Shown: positions 1-6,230, counted from the stretch's first letter. The stretch: DNA of 7,404 nucleotides from an uncultured Erysipelotrichaceae bacterium (GCA_947575425.1 CANPNQ010000047.1:1-7404); one strand, 5' to 3'. Numbers and translations are program-made. Notes: generated from the letters alone by a model not told the origin.

Positions 1-1
1 A

Positions 2-1198
2 GGGATGGGATTGGTCTATTCCTTTCTGATCGTCCTTGCTTATTTTTTTGTATCACGTCAACTGCGCCAAAGAGATCTGATACTGCAGTGGCTGCTTGGC
101 TGTGTCAGTATCGTCATCGTGCTGGGATTGATCCATGCGCTGGGAATGGATCCGTTTCACCAGCTTGCGCCCTTGCATAAGGAGGATCTCCATCGCTTTC
201 TCTCCACGATCGGTAATATCACCTTCTTTGCCCATTTGATCACTATGACGTTGCCCATTGCCATCTTTCTGTTTGACGATGCCGAAGATTTCAAGCATCG
301 AATCTTATATGGCGGATTCATTCTCTTAGCCTTTTGCGGCATCTATATCAGCCATGTCGACAGTGCTTATTTGGGACTTATCGCTATTTTGACGTATTAC
401 TTTTTCCATAGCGTTACCTCTGTGCAGGCTCTGAAAAAGCTGCTGGTGATTCTCTTCCTTGGCTTAGCAGGAATAAAATTATTGGTTGCTGTCGAACAAA
501 TGGGGATCGCTATGTATTGGGATGGAATCAGTGCTTTGCTTGTGCATAGTCCATGGGTGGATCTGCTATTGATCGCTGATGTGATATTCTTGTGGCTGCT
601 GAAGCGCCATGCATTCATGAAGCAAATGCATCTTCATTATTTGCGTTTGGGCGCTGGAATCGCTGTGATCGGATGCTTTTGTGTCACTGTCGGTGCATTG
701 ATCTATTTTACTTGGATTCGCCCCGATATATCAATCGGCATATGGTCTTCCTATCTGCGCTTGGACGATGCATGGGGATCGATGCGTGGTTTTCTTTGGA
801 ATGCCCTTCTGCCGCTGTTTTTCAGCAGCTTTACCCTGACACAGAAATTATTTGGTCAAGGACTCGATTGCACTCGTCTGATTCTTACAGCCGCAGATAC
901 CGGCGAGGTAAATATAGCTCCCTTTGACAATGCCCATAATGAATACATTCAGTATTTGATTACAACAGGAATGATCGGCACAACGAGTTATCTTTGTGCT
1001 TATTTGTCAACGATCGTCGAATTACAGAAGCATGGGAAGCAGAATGCCTATATGCAAGGGATTGTCGCATTGCTTATAGGACATGGCGCTTTTGCCCTGA
1101 CCGGTCTCAATCAGCCGATTACCACACCGCTTTTATTTCTGTTTATTGCCATTGCTCAAGCCTATGTACGAAATAATGATACGCATCTTGGCAGTTGA
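2..1198 (+). CDS. O-antigen ligase / Wzy-type polymerase family membrane protein, 5' end outside the window
   Basis: Polytopic inner-membrane protein, at least 397 residues after the ATG at 5. The frame is open to the window edge and the family normally has more membrane segments before the first motif, so the true start is probably upstream. About ten hydrophobic segments are visible. Numbering from that ATG, family signatures appear in order: GNITFFAHLITMTLP (70-84), like the GN-x-N/F loop of O-antigen ligases; WGSMRGFLWN (257-266), like the 'R-G-x-x-W' periplasmic loop; FGQGLD (283-288); and DNAHNEYIQYLITTGMIG (308-324), the hallmark HNEYLQ...GxxG motif. Family members polymerise or transfer lipid-linked glycans, for example capsule, O-antigen or protein glycosylation. 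The substrate cannot be told here because no glycosyltransferase neighbours are in view. The C-terminus ends in a short polar tail. It is convergent with a pseudogene. Confidence 0.8.
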   Translation, partial: GMGLVYSFLIVLAYFFVSRQLRQRDLILQWLLGCVSIVIVLGLIHALGMDPFHQLAPLHKEDLHRFLSTIGNITFFAHLITMTLPIAIFLFDDAEDFKHRILYGGFILLAFCGIYISHVDSAYLGLIAILTYYFFHSVTSVQALKKLLVILFLGLAGIKLLVAVEQMGIAMYWDGISALLVHSPWVDLLLIADVIFLWLLKRHAFMKQMHLHYLRLGAGIAVIGCFCVTVGALIYFTWIRPDISIGIWSSYLRLDDAWGSMRGFLWNALLPLFFSSFTLTQKLFGQGLDCTRLILTAADTGEVNIAPFDNAHNEYIQYLITTGMIGTTSYLCAYLSTIVELQKHGKQNAYMQGIVALLIGHGAFALTGLNQPITTPLLFLFIAIAQAYVRNNDTHLGS

Positions 1199-1545
1199 GC
1201 ATGTACTGCCCTTTGTAAAGGTTTGCATTTGATCTTTATCTTCCTTCTTGCATTGCTCCTGTATCGATTTCCAATGCTTCTCCTGATGAAACAACTTTAA
1301 ATACACCTTGTATCGCTCTGCCCGGCTCATATCCATCACTTGCTTCTTTGCCAATGCCCTGACATTGCTCATATCCACATGGATCAATGTCAGCCCATAG
1401 AACAAATTCTATCTACCTTTATGCCTGTGATCACCTCGATCAAATCAGAGACAAGCGCTTTTGAGATCTGCGTCTTCGCCGCAAATATTCCTTTAAACCC
1501 GATATCCTGTGAAAAATCCACCCGATGTGGATGAAATTGTATCAT
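1133..1545 (-). pseudogene. Decayed Rpn/PD-(D/E)XK 'putative transposase'-like gene, frameshifted and internally deleted
   Basis: A 51-codon reading frame starts at ATG 1545, preceded by AAAGGAGG at 1556-1563 (10-nt gap), and ends at TGA 1390-1392. It reads MIQFHPHRVDFSQDIGFKGI and on to a leucine/valine-rich helix, resembling the N-terminus of Rpn-type nucleases ('D-x-x-FKxxFG...LISFLNAIL'). Near 1405 a second frame takes over and reads LTLIHVDMSNVRALAKKQVM, then DMSRAERYKVYLKLFHQEKH. This resembles the Rpn C-terminal region (an 'NVDxxKL...KxxxxMTxxERW' stretch followed by a charged coiled tail). The roughly 100 or more residues that carry the PD-(D/E)XK active site in full-length members are absent. 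The second frame stays open to 1133, but its last 66 nt overlap the 3' end of the membrane-protein gene and are unlikely to be original coding sequence. Seen: two coding-like fragments and a good ribosome binding site. Inferred: family and deletion. Confidence 0.5.
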
Positions 1546-1809
1546 CGTTTGTTTTCCTCCTTTCTTCCCACTTGATCTGTTTTTTTATGCAACATCGATT
1601 CGCTTCTGTATACCTCCTTCCCATTGTACCAGCATCCATCCCTATCCCTTTTATTTCATTCAGGACAATGCCAACCGAAATCCGCCTTATATATGTTCTT
1701 CGCAAAGATAGGAAAAACTACACAATTTCACATCATCTTGAAATCCTATATCCTTTGATTTGATTACATAAATACGCTTCCTTCTTCTTGGATCTTATCA
1801 TAACCTGAA

Positions 1810-1846
1810 GAAATTCACCTGTAAACACTACTATCGTGTGAATTTC
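1810..1846 (-). terminator. Possible hairpin at the 3' end of comFC
   Basis: A perfect 9-bp inverted repeat, GAAATTCAC (1810-1818) and GTGAATTTC (1838-1846), encloses a 19-nt loop that holds the comFC stop codon. On the minus strand the distal arm ends in TTTCTTC rather than a clean T run, so it may be a weak terminator or a 3'-end stabilising structure. No better terminator is visible downstream of comFC. Confidence 0.25.
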
Positions 1847-2601
1847 GATCCTTTGCGCCAAAGGCTATGCCGGTGCATTTCCAAGCCCTTTAAAAACCGT
1901 GGATTCACACTTAACACCAATGCCTCGATTTGTTTGGTAAATGGCTGCAATAAGTGATAAGCACAGGCAAGTGTAGCGCCACTGGTACAGACATCATCCA
2001 CCAACAAGAGCTTTCCCTTTGGAAGAATCACATCCTTCCGCAAATGTATCACCTCATGGATCGCTTGGCGCTTTTCATAGGAAAGCGTAGATTGTTTGCG
2101 GTTTTCGCTTTTATAAAACAAAGAAACCTTGGGAAGATCTATCTTTGATACCATCTCTGCCAAAGCATAAAATCCACGCTCTTCATTTTTCTCCGCGGCA
2201 GAAGGAATGAGAACCATTGTATATCCCCGATAACGTCGTTTCAGCCTATCACGATCCTCATGAAAAAATAGATCACGCAAAACAACATCTCCGCCCTCCT
2301 TGTACTGAAACAACAGTTGTTCCAAAAAATCATTGTATTCATAAAGCATATGTATCTGTATGCCCTGCCATATGTCAATTTGATCTATGCGGACAAGCTG
2401 TCTGCGACAGGCACCGCATATCAGAGAACGATCTGAAAACCAATGATAAAAATCTTGTTGGAAATGAATCTGATTCAAACAGATCAGGCATTCTCTTTCT
2501 TTCGCTAATTTCCTTTGACGATCATATCTGAGGATAACGTCTCGTTCATCGCTTTGATCGCCCGCACACAGCGCTGGATATCGCTTGTGATTCTTGTACA
2601 T
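1831..2601 (-). CDS. comFC: ComFC family competence protein (zinc finger plus phosphoribosyltransferase-like domain)
   Basis: 256 residues. It has an N-terminal CxxC...CxxC zinc finger (C38, C41, C62, C65) and a ComF-type phosphoribosyltransferase-like domain. In that domain are the conserved ERGF segment (141-144), the RKQSTLSYEKR stretch (168-178) and the PRPP-loop-like LLLVDDVCTSGATL (198-211). ComFC is needed for natural transformation in Bacillota; it works in the cytosol with ComFA during uptake of single-stranded DNA. The gene directly follows comFA and overlaps it by 97 nt. The start at 2601 is the only ATG, GTG or TTG in frame before the first zinc cysteine and has a good ribosome binding site. 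It leaves about 37 residues before the first cysteine, whereas family members usually reach it within about ten residues. Family assignment is firm; the N-terminal extension is the uncertain point. Confidence 0.88.
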   Translation of the reverse strand: MYKNHKRYPALCAGDQSDERDVILRYDRQRKLAKERECLICLNQIHFQQDFYHWFSDRSLICGACRRQLVRIDQIDIWQGIQIHMLYEYNDFLEQLLFQYKEGGDVVLRDLFFHEDRDRLKRRYRGYTMVLIPSAAEKNEERGFYALAEMVSKIDLPKVSLFYKSENRKQSTLSYEKRQAIHEVIHLRKDVILPKGKLLLVDDVCTSGATLACAYHLLQPFTKQIEALVLSVNPRFLKGLEMHRHSLWRKGSKFTR

Positions 2602-3686
2602 AATAACACTCCCTTCCCACTGGGTTGTTCGATGCTTCTTCCCACTCTGCCGATAATCTGAATCAGGCTTGCCTCGCTGAACACTTCATGATCACTGTAT
2701 AAAACAATGACATCTACGCCTTTGATCGTAATTCCTCTTTCCAATACCGTCGTACAGACAAGCAGATCATATCGTCGCTCATGAAATGCGGCAATTATTC
2801 TCTCCTTATCCTCTGACTTAGAAGTAAGGACAGCACTTTGAAATTTCAGTTTTAACAGATTATGGCAGCTCTTGGCAAGAGAAATGGTAGGCACAAAGAC
2901 GAGTACCTGCGTACCCTCCTTTTTCTTTTGTATCAAAAAGTGCCACAAATATAACAGTTGGAACAGCGGTAAGGTATGAACGATCTGGGGGACAACGAGG
3001 GGATGAGCATGTGGTCGCTGAAAGAGTTCTACCATTGCCAAGCTCCCCTGTTTCACCTGTGCCAACAATGCCTCATCCGGCGTTGCGGTCAAATACAGCC
3101 TTCTTCCCTTACAGGCGCTTTCCGCTATGACCTCCAACAAAGTATTGCCCCGATAAGGAAACGCATCGATCTCATCCATAATTAACAGATCAAATGCCTG
3201 TGCATAGCGATACAGCTGATGCATGGTACAGATGATCAGATCTCCATCCACAATCTCCGTATAGCCCTCGCATACGGCGATGACTTGAATCGTAGGAAAT
3301 GCCTGCGCCATTCGCTCCTGAATCTCCAACACAACCTGTCTGCGCGATATCGCAAAGCCGACCTTTTTCCCCATCCGCAAATAACGCTGAATGCTGTCCA
3401 TTACCAACTCTGTTTTCCCAGCTCCACAAGCCGCATAGACAAGCACATCCCTGCCTGCCTCTTGATATCTGCGGATTTCTTTCACTGCCTTTTGTTGGGG
3501 CAGAGTCAGCGGATATTTCAATTCATATGGACAATCATGCGCCTTAGCGGGGTATTTTTTTATCTTCAATGGCTCCCCTTCATTCATTCGACCAAAGGCG
3601 ATACAATTACGACAATACCAGTTCTTATGATATGGATCATAGGCAAAACGATTTTCATCGTGATTCCCGCATCGTTTACACTCCAT
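2505..3686 (-). CDS. comFA: ComFA, helicase-like ATPase of DNA uptake
   Basis: 393 residues from ATG 3686, which has AAGGAG at 3695-3700, 8 nt upstream. The frame continues upstream to an ATG at 3761, but that has no such site and adds a non-conserved stretch. It begins with a four-cysteine zinc finger (C3, C6, C25, C28), a ComFA feature. Then come the superfamily 2 helicase motifs: a Q-like LTLPQQKAV (60-68), Walker A ACGAGKT (86-92), Walker B DEID (171-174), motif III LTATP (199-203) and, near the C-terminus, motif VI QIIGRVGRS. ComFA is a cytosolic DNA-stimulated ATPase that helps pull transforming DNA through the ComEC channel and partners with ComFC. It is the first gene of a comFA-comFC operon; no comFB-like gene sits between them. 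All core motifs look intact, so the protein should be active. Slightly below the usual family length. Confidence 0.92.
   Translation of the reverse strand: MECKRCGNHDENRFAYDPYHKNWYCRNCIAFGRMNEGEPLKIKKYPAKAHDCPYELKYPLTLPQQKAVKEIRRYQEAGRDVLVYAACGAGKTELVMDSIQRYLRMGKKVGFAISRRQVVLEIQERMAQAFPTIQVIAVCEGYTEIVDGDLIICTMHQLYRYAQAFDLLIMDEIDAFPYRGNTLLEVIAESACKGRRLYLTATPDEALLAQVKQGSLAMVELFQRPHAHPLVVPQIVHTLPLFQLLYLWHFLIQKKKEGTQVLVFVPTISLAKSCHNLLKLKFQSAVLTSKSEDKERIIAAFHERRYDLLVCTTVLERGITIKGVDVIVLYSDHEVFSEASLIQIIGRVGRSIEQPSGKGVLLCTRITSDIQRCVRAIKAMNETLSSDMIVKGN
2609..2616 (-). promoter_or_regulatory. Ribosome binding site that supports the upstream comFC start
   Basis: On the minus strand GAAGGGAG lies 7 nt before ATG 2601, inside the comFA coding region. 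It supports initiation at 2601 despite the long overlap with comFA. Confidence 0.5.
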
Positions 3687-3779
3687 CTTATCATCTCCTT
3701 TTTCCTTTTGGCATTCCTCCACTCTCACAGCACAAGACACCGCGACAACGCTGCTTGCCAATCAGGGAAAAAATCCCAC

Positions 3780-3806
3780 ATATTATATATACACGGAAAA
3801 AGTCAA
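3780..3806 (-). promoter_or_regulatory. Candidate comFA promoter
   Basis: On the minus strand TTGACT (3801-3806) is followed after 15 bp by TAATAT (3780-3785), with an overlapping TATAAT (3782-3787). It would give a leader of about 85 nt before comFA. The spacer is shorter than the ideal 17 bp. Confidence 0.4.
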
Positions 3807-3809
3807 AAT

Positions 3810-3839
3810 TACAGAAAAAAGTCTAAAAATATTTCTGTA
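3810..3839. repeat. Inverted repeat, possible operator
   Basis: TACAGAAA (3810-3817) and TTTCTGTA (3832-3839) are perfect 8-bp inverted arms separated by 14 bp, so arm centres are about two helical turns apart. The element sits 3 bp upstream of the candidate comFA -35 box and in the divergent comFA/recombinase control region. It could bind a dimeric regulator. This is inferred from position and symmetry only. Confidence 0.4.
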
Positions 3840-3866
3840 TCCTCTTTCCTTCCACAAAAGGTACTA

Positions 3867-3895
3867 TTTTCCATCAACATATTATTTATTATAAT
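3867..3895 (+). promoter_or_regulatory. Weak candidate promoter for the tyrosine recombinase
   Basis: A perfect TATAAT (3890-3895) lies 17 bp after TTTTCC (3867-3872), a poor -35 box. Transcription would begin near 3902, only a few bases before the AAGGAG at 3908-3913, giving a very short leader. The whole stretch is AT-rich, so a chance match is possible. Confidence 0.3.
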
Positions 3896-3906
3896 TTATT
3901 TATCAA
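3879..3906 (-). promoter_or_regulatory. Alternative upstream promoter toward comFA
   Basis: On the minus strand TTGATA (3901-3906), a 16-bp spacer and TAATAT (3879-3884) form a reasonable sigma-A promoter directed at comFA. The leader would be roughly 185 nt. It overlaps the recombinase ribosome binding site region by position, so divergent transcripts would overlap at their 5' ends. Confidence 0.35.
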
Positions 3907-3921
3907 TAAGGAGATGAATGT

Positions 3922-4833
3922 ATGAAAATGACACAAGCAATGCTTCAGGATTATTTATCCTATTGCGCAAAACAAAAACGATTGGACCCAAAGACCTTAA
4001 AGGCGTATCGAATCGACTTAGAACAATTTTATCATTATGCCAAGAATCAAGAGATTTCAAATGAGCTATTAAACAATTATATCCGTTTTTTACATGAGCG
4101 CTTTCGTCCCAACAGCACAAAGCGCAAGCTTGCCAGCTTACATGCTTATTTCCATTATGAGTACCGTTGTGATACCATTACGATCAATCCTATGGATAAG
4201 ATTGAAACAAGCTTTCGCCAATGCAAGCAATTACCCCGTACCATACCTCTATGCCAGTTGGAAAAGATGTATCGTTTTCTATATGAACAGAAATCACAAA
4301 GCAGCTCCTCTTATGCACAGCTGTGTATTCATCGGGATATCGCTGTGCTCGAATTATTGCTTGGCAGCGGCTTGCGAATCTCGGAGCTGTGTCATATGGA
4401 GATGCACCAAATCAATTTCCATGAGCAATATATCAGAATCTTGGGAAAAGGGAAGAAAGAGCGAATCTTACAAATCGGCAATGACACTCTGTTTCAGGCG
4501 CTGTTACAATACCACAGCTTGCGCAAAGGCATTGAAACAAGGCATGCTTATTTCTTTATCAACAAATTTCATGAGCGTCTTTCGGAACAGTCTGTTCGCA
4601 ATCGGATCAAACAGCTCTGTATGAGCATACATGCCGATGAAAACATCACCCCGCATATGTTTCGCCATACCTTTGCGACGCTGCTTTTGGAGGAGGATAT
4701 TGATATCCGATATATCCAGCATATGTTAGGACACAGCTCCATCACCACAACTCAGATCTATACGCACATCAGTTCCACCAAGCAGGCAGATATTTTAAAT
4801 CATAAAAATCCACGGAATTTCATTCAGTTTTAG
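3922..4833 (+). CDS. Tyrosine recombinase of the XerC/XerD type
   Basis: 303 residues, typical Xer length. ATG 3922 has AAGGAG at 3908-3913, 8 nt upstream. The N-terminal SAM-like core-binding domain covers roughly 1-95 (LDPKTLKAYRIDLEQF...FLHE...KRKLASLHAYFHY). The C-terminal catalytic domain carries the full set: R152 in GLRISEL, K176 in GKGKKER, H245 and R248 in PHMFRHTFAT, H271 in LGHSSI and the nucleophile Y280 in IYTH. It should therefore cut and rejoin DNA through a 3'-phosphotyrosine link. Xer proteins resolve chromosome dimers at dif or mediate integration. No integrase-style att sites, excisionase or phage genes are adjacent, so a chromosomal or accessory Xer role is more likely than prophage integration. 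It is divergent from comFA and monocistronic. I cannot decide between XerC, XerD and a lineage-specific paralogue, so I leave the symbol blank. Confidence 0.9.
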   Translation: MKMTQAMLQDYLSYCAKQKRLDPKTLKAYRIDLEQFYHYAKNQEISNELLNNYIRFLHERFRPNSTKRKLASLHAYFHYEYRCDTITINPMDKIETSFRQCKQLPRTIPLCQLEKMYRFLYEQKSQSSSSYAQLCIHRDIAVLELLLGSGLRISELCHMEMHQINFHEQYIRILGKGKKERILQIGNDTLFQALLQYHSLRKGIETRHAYFFINKFHERLSEQSVRNRIKQLCMSIHADENITPHMFRHTFATLLLEEDIDIRYIQHMLGHSSITTTQIYTHISSTKQADILNHKNPRNFIQF

Positions 4834-4860
4834 GAAACGAAAAAGAATCACTTCCTGCAA

Positions 4861-4928
4861 AAATACAATAAAAGATCACAGCCGATCCTATATCCAACCG
4901 GATTCATGGTGTGATCTTTATTGTATTT
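4861..4928. terminator. Probable bidirectional terminator between the recombinase and the 44-aa peptide gene
   Basis: The left arm (4861-4880) and right arm (4910-4928) pair along 19 bp with a single bulged base. The core pair is GATCACA/TGTGATC, flanked by A-rich sequence on the left and T-rich sequence on the right. Each strand thus reads stem then T-rich tract: TTTATTGTATTT on plus, TTTTATTGTATTTTT on minus. The 29-nt apical region can fold further (ATCC-aacc-GGAT at about 4891-4904). It starts 27 nt after the recombinase stop and also lies downstream of the minus-strand small gene, as expected for convergent genes. The stem is unusually long for a simple terminator. Confidence 0.65.
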
Positions 4929-4979
4929 GTAAGTGAAAATAAAGGAATATGACACATATGATAGACCTTATTTCATAGT

Positions 4980-5114
4980 TTAAATCATATGCTTCCTTTC
5001 GTCATCGAGATTCTCTGCGCCTTTTTGCTTGTGATCGGCATATAACTTCCATCCTCCGAATAAACCAGCCATCGTTGCGATCAAGGCGATCATTGTCTTT
5101 ACGAATTTTTTCAT
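4980..5114 (-). CDS. Small single-TM peptide, 44 residues, unknown function
   Basis: Reads MKKFVKTMIALIATMAGLFG, then GWKLYADHKQKGAENLDDER, then KHMI. The N-terminus is positively charged (K2, K3, K6). A hydrophobic segment follows (about 8-24) with GxxGG-like small residues (G17, G20, G21). A highly charged tail ends the protein, so it is either a membrane-anchored micropeptide (N-in predicted) or a very short exported peptide. The start at 5114 is well supported: AGGAGG at 5123-5128, 8 nt upstream, the same spacing as comFA, the recombinase and tatD, plus an extended -10 box 28 nt upstream. The stop TAA is at 4980-4982 and a probable terminator follows. Too short for most gene callers' cutoffs. 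It lacks the lysine-plus-stress-toxin composition of well-known type I toxins, and I recognise no family. Confidence 0.65.
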   Translation of the reverse strand: MKKFVKTMIALIATMAGLFGGWKLYADHKQKGAENLDDERKHMI

Positions 5115-5141
5115 TGTCATTACCTCCTGCATGTTGACAAC

Positions 5142-5150
5142 ATTGTATCA
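5142..5150 (-). promoter_or_regulatory. Extended -10 promoter for the 44-aa peptide gene
   Basis: On the minus strand TGATACAAT (5142-5150) is an extended -10 element. The -35 region at the matching distance is poor (TGTTCA at 5165-5170, 17-bp spacer), which extended -10 promoters tolerate. Transcription would start near 5135, only a few bases before the AGGAGG, giving a compact leader. Confidence 0.4.
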
Positions 5151-5202
5151 TTGTTTGGGGTGATTGAACAGCTATCTATCAAAATTGTAATAATATTGTA
5201 TT

Positions 5203-5216
5203 GCTTATGCATAAGC
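5203..5216. repeat. Perfect 14-bp palindrome
   Basis: GCTTATGCATAAGC is fully self-complementary and lies about 55 bp upstream of the extended -10 of the 44-aa peptide gene. It could be an operator, or chance. On the minus strand it also contains the stop codon of the doubtful ORF at 5205-5360. Confidence 0.35.
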
Positions 5217-5457
5217 GACAGGCAGTATAAGGCTGATATGCAGTATTTCGCGCTGCTTTCTTTCCCACTTCCAAATATAGCCGATATGGTATTGATATCC
5301 TCGTACCTCTATATATGCAATATCCGCTTCGTTTTCCTTTTCATACATATCGCTTGCCATTTCCTCTGCCGATAAGGCAAGTGTTCAGCGTCCTTTCTGC
5401 CAACGGAACATAAAACATGCCCAAAGGATAGGATGCATGCCATCCCTCGGCATTCAG
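5205..5457 (-). pseudogene. Doubtful small or broken ORF downstream of tatD
   Basis: From ATG 5360 a 51-codon frame reads MASDMYEKENEADIAYIEVR, then GYQYHIGYIWKWERKQREIL, ending at TAA 5205-5207. It has a coding-like mix of charged and aromatic residues, but its only purine-rich site (AGAGG) is 2 nt from the ATG, too close. Just upstream a different frame, open from 5457 to 5341, reads YPLGMFYVPLAERTL. The two frames overlap at 5341-5384, as if one gene had been split by a frameshift. I recognise no family. It may be a remnant, a short real gene or chance; the plus-strand hydrophobic frame over the same bases looks like its antisense shadow. Confidence 0.25.
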
Positions 5458-5466
5458 CTAACAAAA

Positions 5467-6222
5467 TCAAATATGAAACAATTTCCGGTAATTTTCCCGC
5501 AGATGGGCATTGAGGGCTTTGGTTTCCATATCCAAAACCTCTGCCAGCTTATCACAAGTATAAGAAAGATACATCGGCTCATTGCGCTTGCCGCGATGAG
5601 GATGGGGAGTCAGATATGGACAATCCGTCTCAAGGAACAAACGATCCGGCGGACACTGCGATATTACCTCAGGAATCCCTCTGGCATTTAGAAAAGTCAA
5701 AGGTCCGCCCACCGACAAATACATTCCCATGGCAAGCAATTCCCGCGCAGTTTCTATACTGCCGGAAAAACAATGCATGATCCCATTGACCTGCTTATGC
5801 GCTTTTAACAGTTCCAAGGTATCTTTGGTCGCATCCCGCATATGAATCAATATCGGCTTGTGCAGTCGATTCGCCCATTCTATCTGAGTGATGAATGCCT
5901 GCTTCTGTGTTTCTTTGTCCACATCATCCCAATGATAATCCAAGCCGATCTCTCCAATCGCTAGGATCCGTTCATCTTGTACGATCCGCTCCATATCGTT
6001 CCATGCCTTCTCATCCAGCTCATAAAGATCACCGGGATGATAGCCTGCCGCAATATCGAGCCAAGGATATTGTTCTTGCAGCGCAAAGGCACGCTTAACT
6101 TCCTCTGGATTCAGACAAATACAAAGAATGCGCTCCACTCCGGCATCCCTTGCCCGCTGTAATACATCCTCTGCCTGCGGAAATAATTCATCGCAGGTGA
6201 TATGTGCATGTGTATCAATCAT
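5467..6222 (-). CDS. tatD: TatD family metal-dependent hydrolase / DNase
   Basis: 251 residues from ATG 6222. A second ATG lies two codons upstream at 6228, but AGGAGG (6231-6236) is 8 nt from 6222 and only 2 nt from 6228, so 6222 is chosen. TIM-barrel amidohydrolase with the TatD metal ligands: H5 and H7 in DTHAHI, E91 in GEIGLDYH, H127 in LIHMRDA, H150 in HCFSGS and D200 in ETDCPYL. The late TPHPHRGKRNEP segment is also typical. TatD proteins are cytosolic Mg-dependent 3'-5' exonucleases acting on DNA (and RNA), linked to oxidative damage repair and DNA degradation. It is the second gene after mnmE with a 12-nt gap, very likely co-transcribed and translationally coupled. Length and motifs are normal. 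Confidence 0.93.
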   Translation of the reverse strand: MIDTHAHITCDELFPQAEDVLQRARDAGVERILCICLNPEEVKRAFALQEQYPWLDIAAGYHPGDLYELDEKAWNDMERIVQDERILAIGEIGLDYHWDDVDKETQKQAFITQIEWANRLHKPILIHMRDATKDTLELLKAHKQVNGIMHCFSGSIETARELLAMGMYLSVGGPLTFLNARGIPEVISQCPPDRLFLETDCPYLTPHPHRGKRNEPMYLSYTCDKLAEVLDMETKALNAHLRENYRKLFHI

Positions 6223-6230
6223 TATCATAA

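Noticed and set aside
1210..1221. CCTTTGTAAAGG hairpin as terminator between the membrane-protein gene and the pseudogene
   Set aside because: Five weak base pairs with a 2-nt loop and no following T run.
1546..1595. 17-codon leader peptide whose TGA overlaps the pseudogene ATG
   Set aside because: The nearest GGAGG is 17 nt from its ATG and there is no attenuator-like structure; likely chance.
1493..1705. 70-residue minus-strand frame over the pseudogene 5' end
   Set aside because: It overlaps the RBS and start of the Rpn-like fragment in another frame, has no family resemblance, and ends in an unlikely glycine/serine run.
3687..3761. 25-residue N-terminal extension of ComFA from an upstream ATG
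   Set aside because: No ribosome binding site at 3761, whereas ATG 3686 has AAGGAG at 8 nt and begins directly at the zinc finger.
3922..4833. Tyrosine recombinase as integrase of a prophage or integrative element
   Set aside because: No flanking tRNA, attachment-site repeat, excisionase or phage gene is seen; neighbours are chromosomal housekeeping or competence genes.
5151..5375. Plus-strand 74-residue hydrophobic frame
   Set aside because: No ribosome binding site; its hydrophobic, repeat-like composition is expected from the antisense of the minus-strand frame.
5431..5455. Hairpins GGATG/CATCC and ATGCC/GGCAT downstream of tatD as terminator
   Set aside because: Short mutually exclusive stems and no T tract on the minus strand.
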